Origin: an uncultured Clostridia bacterium | GTDB lineage: Bacteria > Bacillota > Clostridia > Christensenellales > CAG-917 | DNA: 37,203 nucleotides | Direction: 5' to 3' | Assembly: GCA_944372795.1 (NCBI GenBank) | Contig: CALWAF010000014.1 | Span: 1-37,203, forward strand | Part shown: positions 15,271 to 23,031 of the stretch, piece by piece | Layout of the letters: the number at the start of each line of letters is the position of its first letter | How positions within the stretch are numbered: position 1 is the stretch's first letter | Notes under the pieces: generated by a model | Told to the model about the DNA's origin: nothing | Databases searched by the model: none | The model's input: only the letters and a program-made list of their open reading frames with translations | Made by a program: the position numbers and the translations under genes

Positions 15271-17880
15271 TTATTTGCCGTAGTAGGCGTTAAGATACAT
15301 TTGTTTGATCTCGCTCATCAGCGGATAGCGGGGGTTGGCGCCGGTGCACTGGTCGTCGAACGCCTGCTCCGTCATCTCGTCCAGACGGTCGAGGAAGTTC
15401 TTTTCGTCGATGCCGTACTCGCGGATGGTCTTCTTGATGCCCACCTTTTCCTTGAGCTCGTCCAGCGCCTTGATGAGGTTGTCCACCTTCTCCTTGTCGT
15501 TCTTGCCCTTGAGACCCAGCGCTTCGGCGACTTCGGCGTAACGCGCGAGGGTGTGGGGGTGGTCATACTGCGGGAAGGTGCCCATCTTCGCGGGGACTTC
15601 GGCGGCGTTGAAGCGGATGACTTCGTCGATCATCAGCGCGTTCGCCACGCCGTGGGGCAGGTGATGGAAGGCGCCGAGCTTGTGAGCCATGGAGTGGCAC
15701 ACACCGAGGAAGGCGTTGGCGAATGCCATGCCCGCCATGGTGGCGGCGTTTGCCATCTTCTCGCGCGCTTCGGGGTCGTTGGGACCGTTGTCGTAGGCGC
15801 GGGGGAGATATTTGAAGATCATCTGCAGGCTGCGGATGGCAAGGCCGTCGGTGTAGTCCGTCGCCATCATGGACGCGATGGCTTCGAGGTCGTGGGTGAC
15901 GGCGTCGATGCCGCTTGCAGAGGTCAGACCCTTGGGCGCGTTCATCATCATGTCCGCGTCGACGATCGCCATATCGGGCATGAGCTCATAGTCCGCGAGG
16001 GGATACTTGACGCCCGTCTTCTCGTCGGTGATGACGGCGAAGGGGGTCACCTCGCTGCCCGTGCCGGCGGAGGTGGGCACTGCGATGAAGTACGCCTTCT
16101 CGCCCATCTTGGGGAAGGTGTAGACGCGCTTGCGGATGTCCATGAAGCGCATGGCAAGATCCATGAAGTCCACTTCGGGATGTTCATAGAGCACCCACAT
16201 GATCTTGCCGGCGTCCATTGCGGAGCCGCCGCCCACCGCGATGATGCAGTCGGGCTCGAAAGCGCGCATCGCCGCCGTGCCTTCCTTGGCGCAGGCGAGG
16301 GTGGGATCGGGCGCGACGTTGAAGAACGTGGTGTGCGCGATGCCCATCTCGTCGAGCTTGTCGGTGATGGTCTTCGTATATCCATTATGATACAAAAAAC
16401 TGTCCGTGACAATAAAAGCTTTCTTTTTTCCCATGACATTTTTAAGTTCGTCAAGGGCGACGGGGAGGCACCCCTTCTTGATGTACACCTTTTCGGGTGC
16501 TCTGAACCACAGCATATTCTCTCTCCTTTCTGCCACTGTCTTGATGTTGATGAGGTGTTTCACGCCCACGTTTTCGCTGACGCTGTTGCCGCCCCAGCTG
16601 CCGCAGCCGAGGGTGAGGGAGGGCGTGAGTTTGAAGTTGTAGATGTCGCCGATGCCGCCCTGCGAAGAGGGAGAATTGAGCAGCACGCGGCAGGTCTTCA
16701 TACGGTGGGTGTACTCCTCGATCTTATCCTTGCCCTTCATCACGTCGATGTAGAGGGAGGAGGTGTGGCCGTAGCCGCCGTCGGCGATGAGGTGTTCCGC
16801 CTTGTCGAGGGCGTCCTCGAAATCCTTGGCTCTGTACATGGCGAGCACGGGGGAGAGTTTCTCGTGGGCGAATTCCTCCGAGATGTCCACGCTGGTCACT
16901 TCGCCGATGATGATCTTGGTGTCTTCGGGGACGGTGACGCCCGCAAGAGCGGCGATCTTCGCCGCCTTCTGACCCACGATCTTCGCGTTCAGCGCGCCGT
17001 TGATGAGGATGGTCTTGCGCACCTTCTCGGTCTCTTCGGGGTCGAGGAAATAGCATCCGCGATCCTTGAACTCCTTCTTGACCTTGTCATACACTTTGTC
17101 CAGCACGATGACGGACTGCTCCGACGCGCAGATCATGCCGTTGTCGAAGGTCTTGGAGTGGATGATGCTGTTGACCGCAAGCAGGATGTCCGCGCTCTCG
17201 TCGATGATGGCGGGGGTGTTGCCCGCGCCGACGCCCACTGCGGGTTTGCCGGAGGAATATGCCGCTTTCACCATGCCGGGACCGCCCGTCGCGAGGATGA
17301 TGTCCGCCTCCTTCATGAGGGTGTTGGTCATCTCGAGGGAGGGGATGTCGATCCATCCGATGATGCCTTCGGGCGCGCCCGCTTTGACCGCCGCTTCCAG
17401 CACGATCTTCGCAGCCTCGATGGTGCTCTTTTTCGCTCTGGGGTGGGGGCTGATGATGATGCCGTTGCGGGTCTTCAACGCGATGAGCGTCTTGAAGATG
17501 GCGGTGGAAGTGGGGTTGGTGGTCGGGATGACCGCACCGATGACGCCCACGGGCTCGGCGATCTTCTTGATGCCGAATGCCTTGTCCTCTTCGATGACGC
17601 CGCAGGTCTTGGTGTGACGGTAGGCGTTGTAGATATACTCGGAGGCGTAGTGGTTCTTGATCACCTTGTCCTCGACGACGCCCATGCCCGTCTCTTCAAC
17701 GGCCATTTTGGCGAGCGGGATACGCTGCTTGTTGGCAGCCATAGCCGCCGCGAAAAAGATCGCGTCGACCTGCTCCTGCGTGTAGTCGGCGAATTTCTTC
17801 TGCGCCTCACGCACGCGGGCGATGGTCTCTTCCAGCTTTTCGACGTTGTCCACGACTTGATACTGTTTGGTCTCTTCCAT
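15271..17880 (-). CDS. adhE: Bifunctional aldehyde-alcohol dehydrogenase
   Basis: Reduces acetyl-CoA to acetaldehyde and then ethanol, consuming two NADH; a main fermentative electron sink. The 869 residues match full-length AdhE. The N-terminal half (to about 440) is the CoA-acylating aldehyde dehydrogenase with PTTNPTSTAIFK, GVGAGNTPA and catalytic Cys251 in NGMICASEQ. After a linker the C-terminal half (from about 460) is an iron-dependent alcohol dehydrogenase with GGGSAMDAGK, PTSAGTGSEVTPF and the iron-binding HSMAHKLGAFHHLPHG. No frameshift or missing key residue is visible. It lies 13 bases after rex, which in this class usually represses adhE when NADH/NAD+ is low. AdhE typically forms spirosome filaments; that is family knowledge. 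Confidence 0.97.
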   Translation of the reverse strand: MEETKQYQVVDNVEKLEETIARVREAQKKFADYTQEQVDAIFFAAAMAANKQRIPLAKMAVEETGMGVVEDKVIKNHYASEYIYNAYRHTKTCGVIEEDKAFGIKKIAEPVGVIGAVIPTTNPTSTAIFKTLIALKTRNGIIISPHPRAKKSTIEAAKIVLEAAVKAGAPEGIIGWIDIPSLEMTNTLMKEADIILATGGPGMVKAAYSSGKPAVGVGAGNTPAIIDESADILLAVNSIIHSKTFDNGMICASEQSVIVLDKVYDKVKKEFKDRGCYFLDPEETEKVRKTILINGALNAKIVGQKAAKIAALAGVTVPEDTKIIIGEVTSVDISEEFAHEKLSPVLAMYRAKDFEDALDKAEHLIADGGYGHTSSLYIDVMKGKDKIEEYTHRMKTCRVLLNSPSSQGGIGDIYNFKLTPSLTLGCGSWGGNSVSENVGVKHLINIKTVAERRENMLWFRAPEKVYIKKGCLPVALDELKNVMGKKKAFIVTDSFLYHNGYTKTITDKLDEMGIAHTTFFNVAPDPTLACAKEGTAAMRAFEPDCIIAVGGGSAMDAGKIMWVLYEHPEVDFMDLAMRFMDIRKRVYTFPKMGEKAYFIAVPTSAGTGSEVTPFAVITDEKTGVKYPLADYELMPDMAIVDADMMMNAPKGLTSASGIDAVTHDLEAIASMMATDYTDGLAIRSLQMIFKYLPRAYDNGPNDPEAREKMANAATMAGMAFANAFLGVCHSMAHKLGAFHHLPHGVANALMIDEVIRFNAAEVPAKMGTFPQYDHPHTLARYAEVAEALGLKGKNDKEKVDNLIKALDELKEKVGIKKTIREYGIDEKNFLDRLDEMTEQAFDDQCTGANPRYPLMSEIKQMYLNAYYGK

Positions 17881-17893
17881 ATCGGTCTCCTGT

Positions 17894-18550
17894 TCAGTTG
17901 TTTTCTTCTTTTTTGAGTATTTCTTTGAGCTTTGCCGACAGCACCGCGAGCGACGCCGCCATGTTCTCGTTTTTTACAGCCACAGTGTCGGGCAGATTGA
18001 GGGTGACGGGGCAGAAGTTCCATATGGCTCTCACTCCCGCGTCCACCACCGCGTCGGCGACTTTCTGCGCCTGCGATGCGGGCAGAGTGAGCACCGCCAT
18101 CTTCACGCCCAGCTTCTTCACCGTCTCGGCAAGGTCCTTGAAGGGGAGGATCCTTTTGCCGTGCACCTCGCTCCCGATGAGAGCGGGGTCCACGTCGAAG
18201 CCCGCAAGGATGTTCAGCCCGTATTTCTCGAAGCCGCTGTATCCCAGCAGCGCCTGTCCCAGCTTCCCCGCGCCCACCAGCACCGCGTCCTTCTCGTTGT
18301 CGTAACCCATGAAGCTCTCGATGTCGCGGATGAGGTCGGGGATGAAGTAGCCCACCTTGGGTTTGCCTTCGCTCACCACCGCCATGGAAAGATCTTTCTT
18401 CACCACGGAGGGGTTTTCCTGCATAGCCTCCGCAAGCCCGACGGAAGAGATATACTCCGCTCCCTCCGCCTCGCGCTGTTTGAGATAGCGCAGATAGCCG
18501 GGCATGCGCTGCAATGTCGCAAGAGATAAAGTTTTGTCGCTGTCTGCCAT
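17894..18550 (-). CDS. rex: Redox-sensing transcriptional repressor Rex
   Basis: A 218-residue NADH-responsive repressor. Residues 1-75 form a winged helix (SLATLQRMPGYLRYLKQ; NPSVVKKDLS as the likely recognition helix). Residues 88-180 form the Rossmann domain with VGAGKLGQALLGY (92-104) and the acidic GFDVDP, and the C-terminal helix swaps in the dimer. The segment after the recognition helix (MAVVSEGKPKVGYFIPDL) differs from the common FGEFGKRGVGY pattern, so its DNA target may also differ. The ATG at 18550 has GGGGAACGGA upstream; the longer frame starting at 18658 would begin inside the promoter. It is first in an apparent operon with adhE and is probably autoregulated. Confidence 0.92.
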   Translation of the reverse strand: MADSDKTLSLATLQRMPGYLRYLKQREAEGAEYISSVGLAEAMQENPSVVKKDLSMAVVSEGKPKVGYFIPDLIRDIESFMGYDNEKDAVLVGAGKLGQALLGYSGFEKYGLNILAGFDVDPALIGSEVHGKRILPFKDLAETVKKLGVKMAVLTLPASQAQKVADAVVDAGVRAIWNFCPVTLNLPDTVAVKNENMAASLAVLSAKLKEILKKEENN

Positions 18551-18592
18551 ATTCCGTTCCCCTGCCGCGCCGTCCGCGGCTGCCGAAAAATA

Positions 18593-18607
18593 GATACGTT
18601 TCGTATC
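18593..18607. promoter_or_regulatory. Perfect dyad in the rex 5' untranslated region
   Basis: GATACG, the spacer TTT and CGTATC form a perfect inverted repeat located 43 bases upstream of the rex start and downstream of its -10 box, a common place for a repressor site. It does not match the classical Rex site TTGTTAA-N4-TTAACAA, so the binding protein is uncertain. Confidence 0.4.
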
Positions 18608-18629
18608 GTTACTTCGCGTGTCGATAGCG

Positions 18630-18658
18630 ATTATAGATGATACAAAAGGCAAAGTCAA
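18630..18658 (-). promoter_or_regulatory. Promoter of the rex-adhE operon
   Basis: TTGACT (18653-18658) and a consensus TATAAT (18630-18635) are 17 bp apart on the minus strand, 80 bases upstream of the rex ATG. Confidence 0.85.
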
Positions 18659-18684
18659 CCGAAAAACGAGGGAAATAAAGAAAT

Positions 18685-18765
18685 TTTTTCCCGATTGGCA
18701 AAAACCTTACCAAACAGTGGCAAAATCGGGGTTTTTCCGCTTAATGACCGCTTAAAATCGGGACA
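18685..18765. promoter_or_regulatory. Repeat-rich stretch between mntP and rex
   Basis: The 312-base gap between the rex start and the mntP stop holds no gene. Upstream of the rex promoter lie an imperfect dyad TTGGCAA-N5-TTACCAA (18695-18713), one CCCGATT and two AAAATCGGG-type elements (18690-18696, 18722-18730, about 18754-18762), and a direct repeat CCGCTTAA (18737-18744 and 18748-18755, 11 bp apart). The dyad loosely resembles a Rex half-site arrangement but has a 5-bp rather than 4-bp spacer. I see no convincing mntP terminator. Confidence 0.35.
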
Positions 18766-18862
18766 TAAAAGCACATTATCCCCGCCACGGCGCATAAGCC
18801 CGCATTTTCCGGGATCTGTCGGGTGGGGCGCCTAGAAGCGGGCGAGGGGAGAGGGCGCCGCC

Positions 18863-19513
18863 TTAAAACGCGAGCACTCCGAGATGTTCGAGAAGTATCT
18901 TTAAGCCGATGAGGAAAAGGAGCACGCCGCCCGCGAGTTCCGCCTTGCCGCGGAATCTGCCGCCCGCTTTGGTGCCGACGAGCACGCCGAGGAAGGAGAC
19001 CGCGAAGGTGGTGACGCCGATGAGCGCCACGGCAAGCCATATATCCACCGCGAGGAAGGCGAAGGAGACGCCGACGGCGAGGGCGTCTATGCTGGTCGCC
19101 ACGGACATCACAAGGAGGGTCTTCACGCCGAGTTCGAGCTTTTCGGCGCGGGCGGGGAGAGGAGTGACGCGGGGAGAGTGCGCGAGAAGGAGAGGGGAGG
19201 GCTCCGCCTTTTTGAGTTTGCTTGCCCGCAATTCCTTTTCGCTCTCCACGCCCTCCGCGAACATCCTGATGCCGAGGAAGGCGAGCAATGCAAAGGCGAT
19301 CCAATGATCCGCCGCGGTTATATATTCCGCAAATTGCGACGCCACCGCCCAGCCGATGAGGGGCATAAGCGCCTGAAAGAGCCCGAAACAAAATGCGATG
19401 AGCAATGCATAGCGCAGGACGAAGCGTTTCATCTCCACGCCCTTGCACATCGCCACCGCACACGCGTCCGCCGAAAGGCTGAGTCCCGTAAGAAAGATCT
19501 CCCAGATCCGCAT
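18863..19513 (-). CDS. mntP: Manganese efflux pump MntP
   Basis: A 216-residue MntP-family membrane protein exporting Mn2+. Two repeats of three membrane segments are visible, one starting LTGLSLSADACAVAMCKG and one SVATSIDALAVGVSFAFL; both carry the conserved Asp (SADA, SIDA) expected for metal transport. The central loop (about residues 92-125) is longer and more charged than usual. The ATG at 19513 has AAAGGTGG upstream. The gene lies directly behind a yybP-ykoY manganese riboswitch with its own promoter, which strongly supports the assignment and predicts induction by Mn2+. Confidence 0.93.
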   Translation of the reverse strand: MRIWEIFLTGLSLSADACAVAMCKGVEMKRFVLRYALLIAFCFGLFQALMPLIGWAVASQFAEYITAADHWIAFALLAFLGIRMFAEGVESEKELRASKLKKAEPSPLLLAHSPRVTPLPARAEKLELGVKTLLVMSVATSIDALAVGVSFAFLAVDIWLAVALIGVTTFAVSFLGVLVGTKAGGRFRGKAELAGGVLLFLIGLKILLEHLGVLAF

Positions 19514-19590
19514 AAGCCACCTTTATCCGCCGCTTGCGAGAGAGCATGATCTTGTGCCGCCGCTTGCGCGCGTCCGCGTGCGGTCAAAAG

Positions 19591-19621
19591 AAAAACTCAC
19601 ACACGTACGCCATGTGTGAGT
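19591..19621 (-). terminator. Expression-platform terminator of the manganese riboswitch
   Basis: On the minus strand ACTCACACA (19621-19613) pairs with TGTGTGAGT (19603-19595) around a 9-base loop and is followed by TTTTT. The 5' arm overlaps the 3' strand of the aptamer P1 helix, so the two structures exclude each other. Confidence 0.8.
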
Positions 19622-19706
19622 CTTGCCGTTTACAATAAGCCATGACCACCGAGTCTGCGGTCAAGCGTGTTGACTTATAACGAGCACGCGCCGGCTACTC
19701 CCTCAC
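19616..19706 (-). ncRNA. yybP-ykoY (manganese) riboswitch aptamer
   Basis: The minus-strand leader reads GTGAGGGAGTAGCCGG, then AGTCAACACGC, GGTCATGGC and ACGGCAAGACTCAC. The GGGAGTAGC block and the GGTCATGGC / GCAAGAC-type 3' block match what I know of the yybP-ykoY class. P1 would be GTGAG (19702-19706) with CTCAC (19616-19620), which shares bases with the downstream terminator. Mn2+ binding should stabilise P1, block the terminator and switch mntP on. The class is known to bind Mn2+; the match is by eye, not by covariance model. Confidence 0.8.
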
Positions 19707-19713
19707 TGCGTAT

Positions 19714-19742
19714 AATTTAGCATAGGCTAACGCTCTTGTCAA
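19714..19742 (-). promoter_or_regulatory. Promoter of the riboswitch-mntP transcript
   Basis: TTGACA (19737-19742), 17-bp spacer, TAAATT (19714-19719, four of six consensus bases) on the minus strand, just upstream of the aptamer. Confidence 0.7.
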
Positions 19743-19848
19743 CGGCGTTGTCGGAGAGGAAGGACATGAACCCGAAACGGGAACGCATTTTCGGTGGGAG
19801 TCAATATCCGCCCGTTGTCGCTTTCCGATCCGGCATGGCAAGCCGTGC

Positions 19849-19877
19849 TTGCAAAAGAGGGTGCGTGCGGGTATAAT
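19849..19877 (+). promoter_or_regulatory. Promoter of the Pr6Pr-like gene
   Basis: TTGCAA (19849-19854), 17-bp spacer and a perfect TATAAT (19872-19877) on the plus strand, 89 bases before the start codon. The stretch from 19743 to 19848 shows nothing further that I can support. Confidence 0.7.
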
Positions 19878-19966
19878 GGGAGTGCGGGAGCTGCGCGCGG
19901 AAGGCGCGTCCGCGCCACGATTTTGCATAAATGCGGAGTTAAGCCGCACATATTGAGGGATAAACC

Positions 19967-20683
19967 ATGACTTTGTGCGCAAACAGGATAGCGGCGCTCG
20001 TGTTGAGAGCGGTGGGTTCGGTGCTGGGGGTGTTCGGCATCGCGGTCATGCTCACCATGACGGACGCGAGCCTGATGCTCTCCTATTTCACCATGCAGAC
20101 CAACATCTTCACCACCGCGGCGTTCATCGTCCTCATCGTGATGACGGCGGTGCAGCTGAAAGAGAGGGGAGTGCGCGGCGAGGTCGCACATCTCGGCGTA
20201 TCCTTGCAGCTCGCGCTCACCTTCTTCATCACCATCACCTTCGTGGTCTATTGGGCGATGCTCTCGTGGCAGAATTTCGACATGGGCGGCGGAGACCCCT
20301 CCCGTGCCGCGCTCGTCAGCGCCGCAAATTACATGGTGCACGGCGTCGTTCCCCTCCTCGCCATCGCGGATTGGATCCTCTTTCTCCCCCACGGCAGACT
20401 GCGCGCGAAGGATGCCGCCCTCTGGCTCATCTATCCCATCGCCTACGCCGTCTTCATCTTCATCCGCGCGGAGGTCGGCGCGCCCTTCTACGGCACCACG
20501 CGCTATCCTTATCCCTTCATCGACGTGGACGTCATAGGCGGCTGGGTGGCACTCGTCGTCCCCGTGATGGCGGCGGCGTTCTACGCCCTCGGCAGGCTCT
20601 ACGTCTTCCTCGACAAACGCCTCGCCCTCCGCGTCCCGCCCGTGCGTGCAGGAGAATTGTATGCACGGTGTGCGCGCGCGTAG
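19967..20683 (+). CDS. Pr6Pr-family-like integral membrane protein
   Basis: A 238-residue polytopic membrane protein with about six hydrophobic segments. Conserved-looking features are YFTMQTNI after the first segment, MVHGVVPLLAIADW in the middle and YGTTRYPYPFIDVD in the late loop, the pattern I associate with Pr6Pr-family membrane proteins. Biochemical function of the family is unknown. It has its own promoter, a GAGGG ribosome binding site, and is encoded alone: upstream mntP and downstream 20760-21806 are on the other strand. The C-terminus is Arg-rich and cytoplasmic in character. Confidence 0.75.
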   Translation: MTLCANRIAALVLRAVGSVLGVFGIAVMLTMTDASLMLSYFTMQTNIFTTAAFIVLIVMTAVQLKERGVRGEVAHLGVSLQLALTFFITITFVVYWAMLSWQNFDMGGGDPSRAALVSAANYMVHGVVPLLAIADWILFLPHGRLRAKDAALWLIYPIAYAVFIFIRAEVGAPFYGTTRYPYPFIDVDVIGGWVALVVPVMAAAFYALGRLYVFLDKRLALRVPPVRAGELYARCARA

Positions 20684-20759
20684 GTCGCGGCGCGAAGCGC
20701 GCGGAGGGCTCGGGAGAGCGTGTTTGGTTGGTTATGATTTTTGCGTGCGGTGAGCTCGG

Positions 20760-21806
20760 TCAGCAGAGCAGTCCGCAGAGCACGCCTATCATGATGATCA
20801 CGAATGCGGCAATGATGGAAATGCCTATTATATTTTCCTTTTTATCCTTTGCGCGTGCGCGCTCTTTTTCGGCAGGCGTCTGTTCGGGGGCTTGCTCTTC
20901 CTGCACGGCAACTTCTTTGGGGATCAGGAGCAGTTCCACCGCATAGTCCTTCAGTTTCGGGAAAGCGTTCAGGATAAAGTTGGTGAGCGAGCGTTTCGCG
21001 CCTGCGGACAGACGGGACGCGGCGATCTCCTGCAACATCATCTGCGCTATCACTTTGCGCGTGTTCTGTATGGCGGAAAGCGCTCCTTTTGTCGTTGCAC
21101 GGCCTTTCGCGCCGTGTCCGCCGACGTCCGTATTCACGCCGTTAAACCCTTGGTTTAGCGCTCCTTGCACCATGATCGCCGTGCTTTGGAACTTCGCCTC
21201 TTTCAGATACTTGATATACGTCATGTCGCAAAGGTCGCCGAGCATCGCGTTGTAAAGCGCGCCCACTTTGTCCACGGATTCCGCGCGCGCGTTGATGTTG
21301 TCCAGAATGCAGCGCATTATCGCCGTGGCGGCTTCGGTGGACGCCGGGCAGCGGCAGAGTACCCTCACGAACATGGCGGAGGTGTCCAGGTCGATGTCGC
21401 CTTTGTTCTCGTTGAAGTAGCGGACGAGCGGCGCCTCGTTGAAAGCGTAGACTTTGTATTCTCCCAGCACGGGTATCTCGCGGAAGTCGCAGCTGTATAT
21501 CATCATGGCGAAGGAGTTGTCGGGGTTGAGGTCCAGCACGCGAAGAGCCCTGTCTTTGAGGGGAGGGATGTCGAGGTTGCTCAGCAGCATGACCAGGACG
21601 TTCGCCTGCTTCTTTTCCTTTTCGAAGGTGGTTTCGCCCACGTTTATCACGGTGCCTATATTCTGCGTGACCTGCACCTGATAGTTGTTCACCGCCTTTT
21701 CCGTGATGAACGGAGTGCCGCAAGAGGGGCAGATGCCTGCATCTTTACTGTTGTCCACTTGCAGATTGGCTCCGCATTGAGGACATTTCGCCGCAACGAT
21801 ACTCAT
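20760..21806 (-). CDS. Zinc-ribbon protein with C-terminal membrane anchor, function unknown
   Basis: I do not recognise a specific family for this 348-residue protein. Residues 8-30 form a zinc ribbon with two CPxCG knuckles (CPQCG, CPSCG). A long helical, repeat-poor middle follows. Near the C-terminus is a Lys/Arg/Glu-rich stretch (TPAEKERARAKDKKE) and one membrane segment (IIGISIIAAFVIIMIGVLCG) ending in a short tail, so it is a tail-anchored-type protein with a cytoplasmic body. The ribosome binding site AGGGAGGT precedes the ATG at 21806. It is divergently transcribed from an XRE regulator gene, with two palindromes between them, so that regulator probably controls it. Confidence 0.75.
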   Translation of the reverse strand: MSIVAAKCPQCGANLQVDNSKDAGICPSCGTPFITEKAVNNYQVQVTQNIGTVINVGETTFEKEKKQANVLVMLLSNLDIPPLKDRALRVLDLNPDNSFAMMIYSCDFREIPVLGEYKVYAFNEAPLVRYFNENKGDIDLDTSAMFVRVLCRCPASTEAATAIMRCILDNINARAESVDKVGALYNAMLGDLCDMTYIKYLKEAKFQSTAIMVQGALNQGFNGVNTDVGGHGAKGRATTKGALSAIQNTRKVIAQMMLQEIAASRLSAGAKRSLTNFILNAFPKLKDYAVELLLIPKEVAVQEEQAPEQTPAEKERARAKDKKENIIGISIIAAFVIIMIGVLCGLLC

Positions 21807-21862
21807 TTGTTACCTCCCTAAACCGTTTTGTTCGTCGTATTTGTGCCTTCGGATATGCGCAC

Positions 21863-21910
21863 ACTACCATATTGGTAGTTTTTAACAAATTGTACTACCG
21901 AATTGGTAAT
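21863..21910. promoter_or_regulatory. Twin palindromic operators between the zinc-ribbon and XRE genes
   Basis: ACTACCA-TAT-TGGTAGT (21863-21879) is a perfect 17-bp palindrome; ACTACC-GAA-TTGGTAAT (21894-21910) is a near copy. Centres are 31 bp apart, about three helical turns, so dimers would sit on the same DNA face. The second copy overlaps the likely -10 region of the XRE gene (TAATAT at 21907). Binding by the XRE protein is inferred from position. Confidence 0.7.
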
Positions 21911-21921
21911 ATGTCAACATC

Positions 21922-22137
21922 ATGAAAGGCTTTGGGAGCAGACTTTTGGAACTGCGTCGTGCAAACGGTATGACACAGAAGCAGGTGGCGGACGAGCTGA
22001 ATATCCACAGTGTGACCTATTTGCACTACGAAAAGGATCAGCGCGAACCGCCGTTGGAGCTTGTGGTCAGGATAGCCGCGCTTTACGACGTCACGACGGA
22101 CTGGCTGCTCGGCGCTGATCAGCAAAAAATCGATTGA
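21922..22137 (+). CDS. XRE-family helix-turn-helix regulator, 71 aa
   Basis: A single-domain DNA-binding protein: LLELRRANGMTQKQVADELNIHSVTYLHYEKDQ contains the HTH, followed by a helix pair ending in TTDWLLGAD, typical for short XRE/Cro-type regulators. There is no effector or dimerisation domain beyond the C-terminal helix. No Shine-Dalgarno sequence is visible before the ATG, and the candidate -10 box is only about 10 bases upstream, so the mRNA may be nearly leaderless. It is divergent from the zinc-ribbon gene and probably represses both through the twin palindromes. Confidence 0.88.
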   Translation: MKGFGSRLLELRRANGMTQKQVADELNIHSVTYLHYEKDQREPPLELVVRIAALYDVTTDWLLGADQQKID

Positions 22138-22279
22138 ATTTTTTCTGCCGGATAGGCGTGGGGCGTTTTTCCGTTTTCGAATGAGTGTAAATTAAATATC
22201 AAGCATACCACGAATAAGTGCGGGTCGTGTACGGCGGCGCGTGGTTTCGCCGATGGAAAAGCACGGTCGCTCGAAAATT

Positions 22280-22331
22280 TGTAAAAAAATTTACATAAAA
22301 GTGTTGACAAAATTGCGGGGCGGGATATACT
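22280..22331 (+). promoter_or_regulatory. Promoter and upstream dyad of the RHH-clpB operon
   Basis: TTGACA (22304-22309) and TATACT (22326-22331) with a 16-bp spacer form a strong promoter 31 bases before the RHH start. Immediately upstream lies a dyad TGTAAA-AAAA-TTTACA (22280-22295), a candidate operator. No CIRCE element or CtsR-type GGTCAAA repeat is seen, although these usually control clpB in Firmicutes. Confidence 0.7.
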
Positions 22332-22362
22332 ATTCAGGCAGAAAGTGTCGGAGGCTTTGCCT

Positions 22363-23019
22363 ATGAAAAAGAATATGTACAGTCTGATGCTGGCGGAGGA
22401 CGTCATACGCGCGGTGGATCAGCTGGCGGCGGAGCAGGGGACCAACCGTTCCAACATGGTCAATCAGATCCTTGCCGAGCACGTCTCGCTGGTGACGCCC
22501 GAGAAGCACGTCGGGCACATCTTCGACGTCATCGAGGCGTTGATGGGCGGAAGAGGGGACTATCGCCTCTACGCCGAGCCCAACAACCTGACCATGTCCA
22601 TCAAGAGCGTGTTGCGCTATCACTACCGTCCCACCATCCGCTATGAGGTGGAGATGGAGCGCACTCCCTCGCGGACGATAGGGCAGCTCAAGGTGCTTTT
22701 CCGCACCACGTCGCCCGATCTTCTGCTCGGGCTGACGAGGTTCTTCAAGCTGTGGATGCAGCTGGAAAGCATATATCTGAAACAGTTTTTCGGCGACAAC
22801 ACGCCGCGTTACGCTCTCGAAGAGGGGAGGTTCCGCAGGACGTTCGCTCTGCCCGGCGAGGCGGTGTACGACGACGACGAGATAGGCTCTGCCATCGGCG
22901 GCTACGTCTCCGTCTTCGACGAGATGCTGAAGGGCTATCTCGCGGGGGAATATTCCTCCACCGAAGAGATGGAAAACCGCTATATATCCTATCTAAACAG
23001 CGGCGCGAGACTGATTTAA
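22363..23019 (+). CDS. Ribbon-helix-helix domain protein upstream of clpB
   Basis: 218 residues from the ATG at 22363, which has GGAGG 8 bases upstream (a GTG at 22345 is the alternative). Residues about 5-45 look like a ribbon-helix-helix DNA-binding fold (YSLMLAEDVIRAVDQLAAEQGTNRSNMVNQILAEHV). The remaining 170 residues form a mixed helix/strand domain of unknown function with RYHYRPTIRYEVEMER and an acidic end; it could be an oligomerisation or sensing domain. The clpB start follows after 12 bases, so the two are co-transcribed. A role as autoregulator of a heat-shock or proteostasis operon is inference from context. Confidence 0.75.
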   Translation: MKKNMYSLMLAEDVIRAVDQLAAEQGTNRSNMVNQILAEHVSLVTPEKHVGHIFDVIEALMGGRGDYRLYAEPNNLTMSIKSVLRYHYRPTIRYEVEMERTPSRTIGQLKVLFRTTSPDLLLGLTRFFKLWMQLESIYLKQFFGDNTPRYALEEGRFRRTFALPGEAVYDDDEIGSAIGGYVSVFDEMLKGYLAGEYSSTEEMENRYISYLNSGARLI

Positions 23020-23031
23020 GGAGGTGATGAT

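Noticed and set aside
14512..17916. Very long plus-strand open frame (over 1100 codons) opposite adhE and the kinase gene
   Set aside because: Its composition is His/Val/Gly/Asp-rich and shows no family signature. The opposite strand encodes full-length AdhE with all motifs, so this is a mirror effect of codon use.
19766..19876. 36-codon plus-strand frame (MNPKRERIFGG...) with an upstream GGAGAGGAAGG
   Set aside because: It ends in the TATAAT box of the following promoter, is Arg-rich without structure, and no promoter precedes it. It is probably chance, although the ribosome binding site is good.
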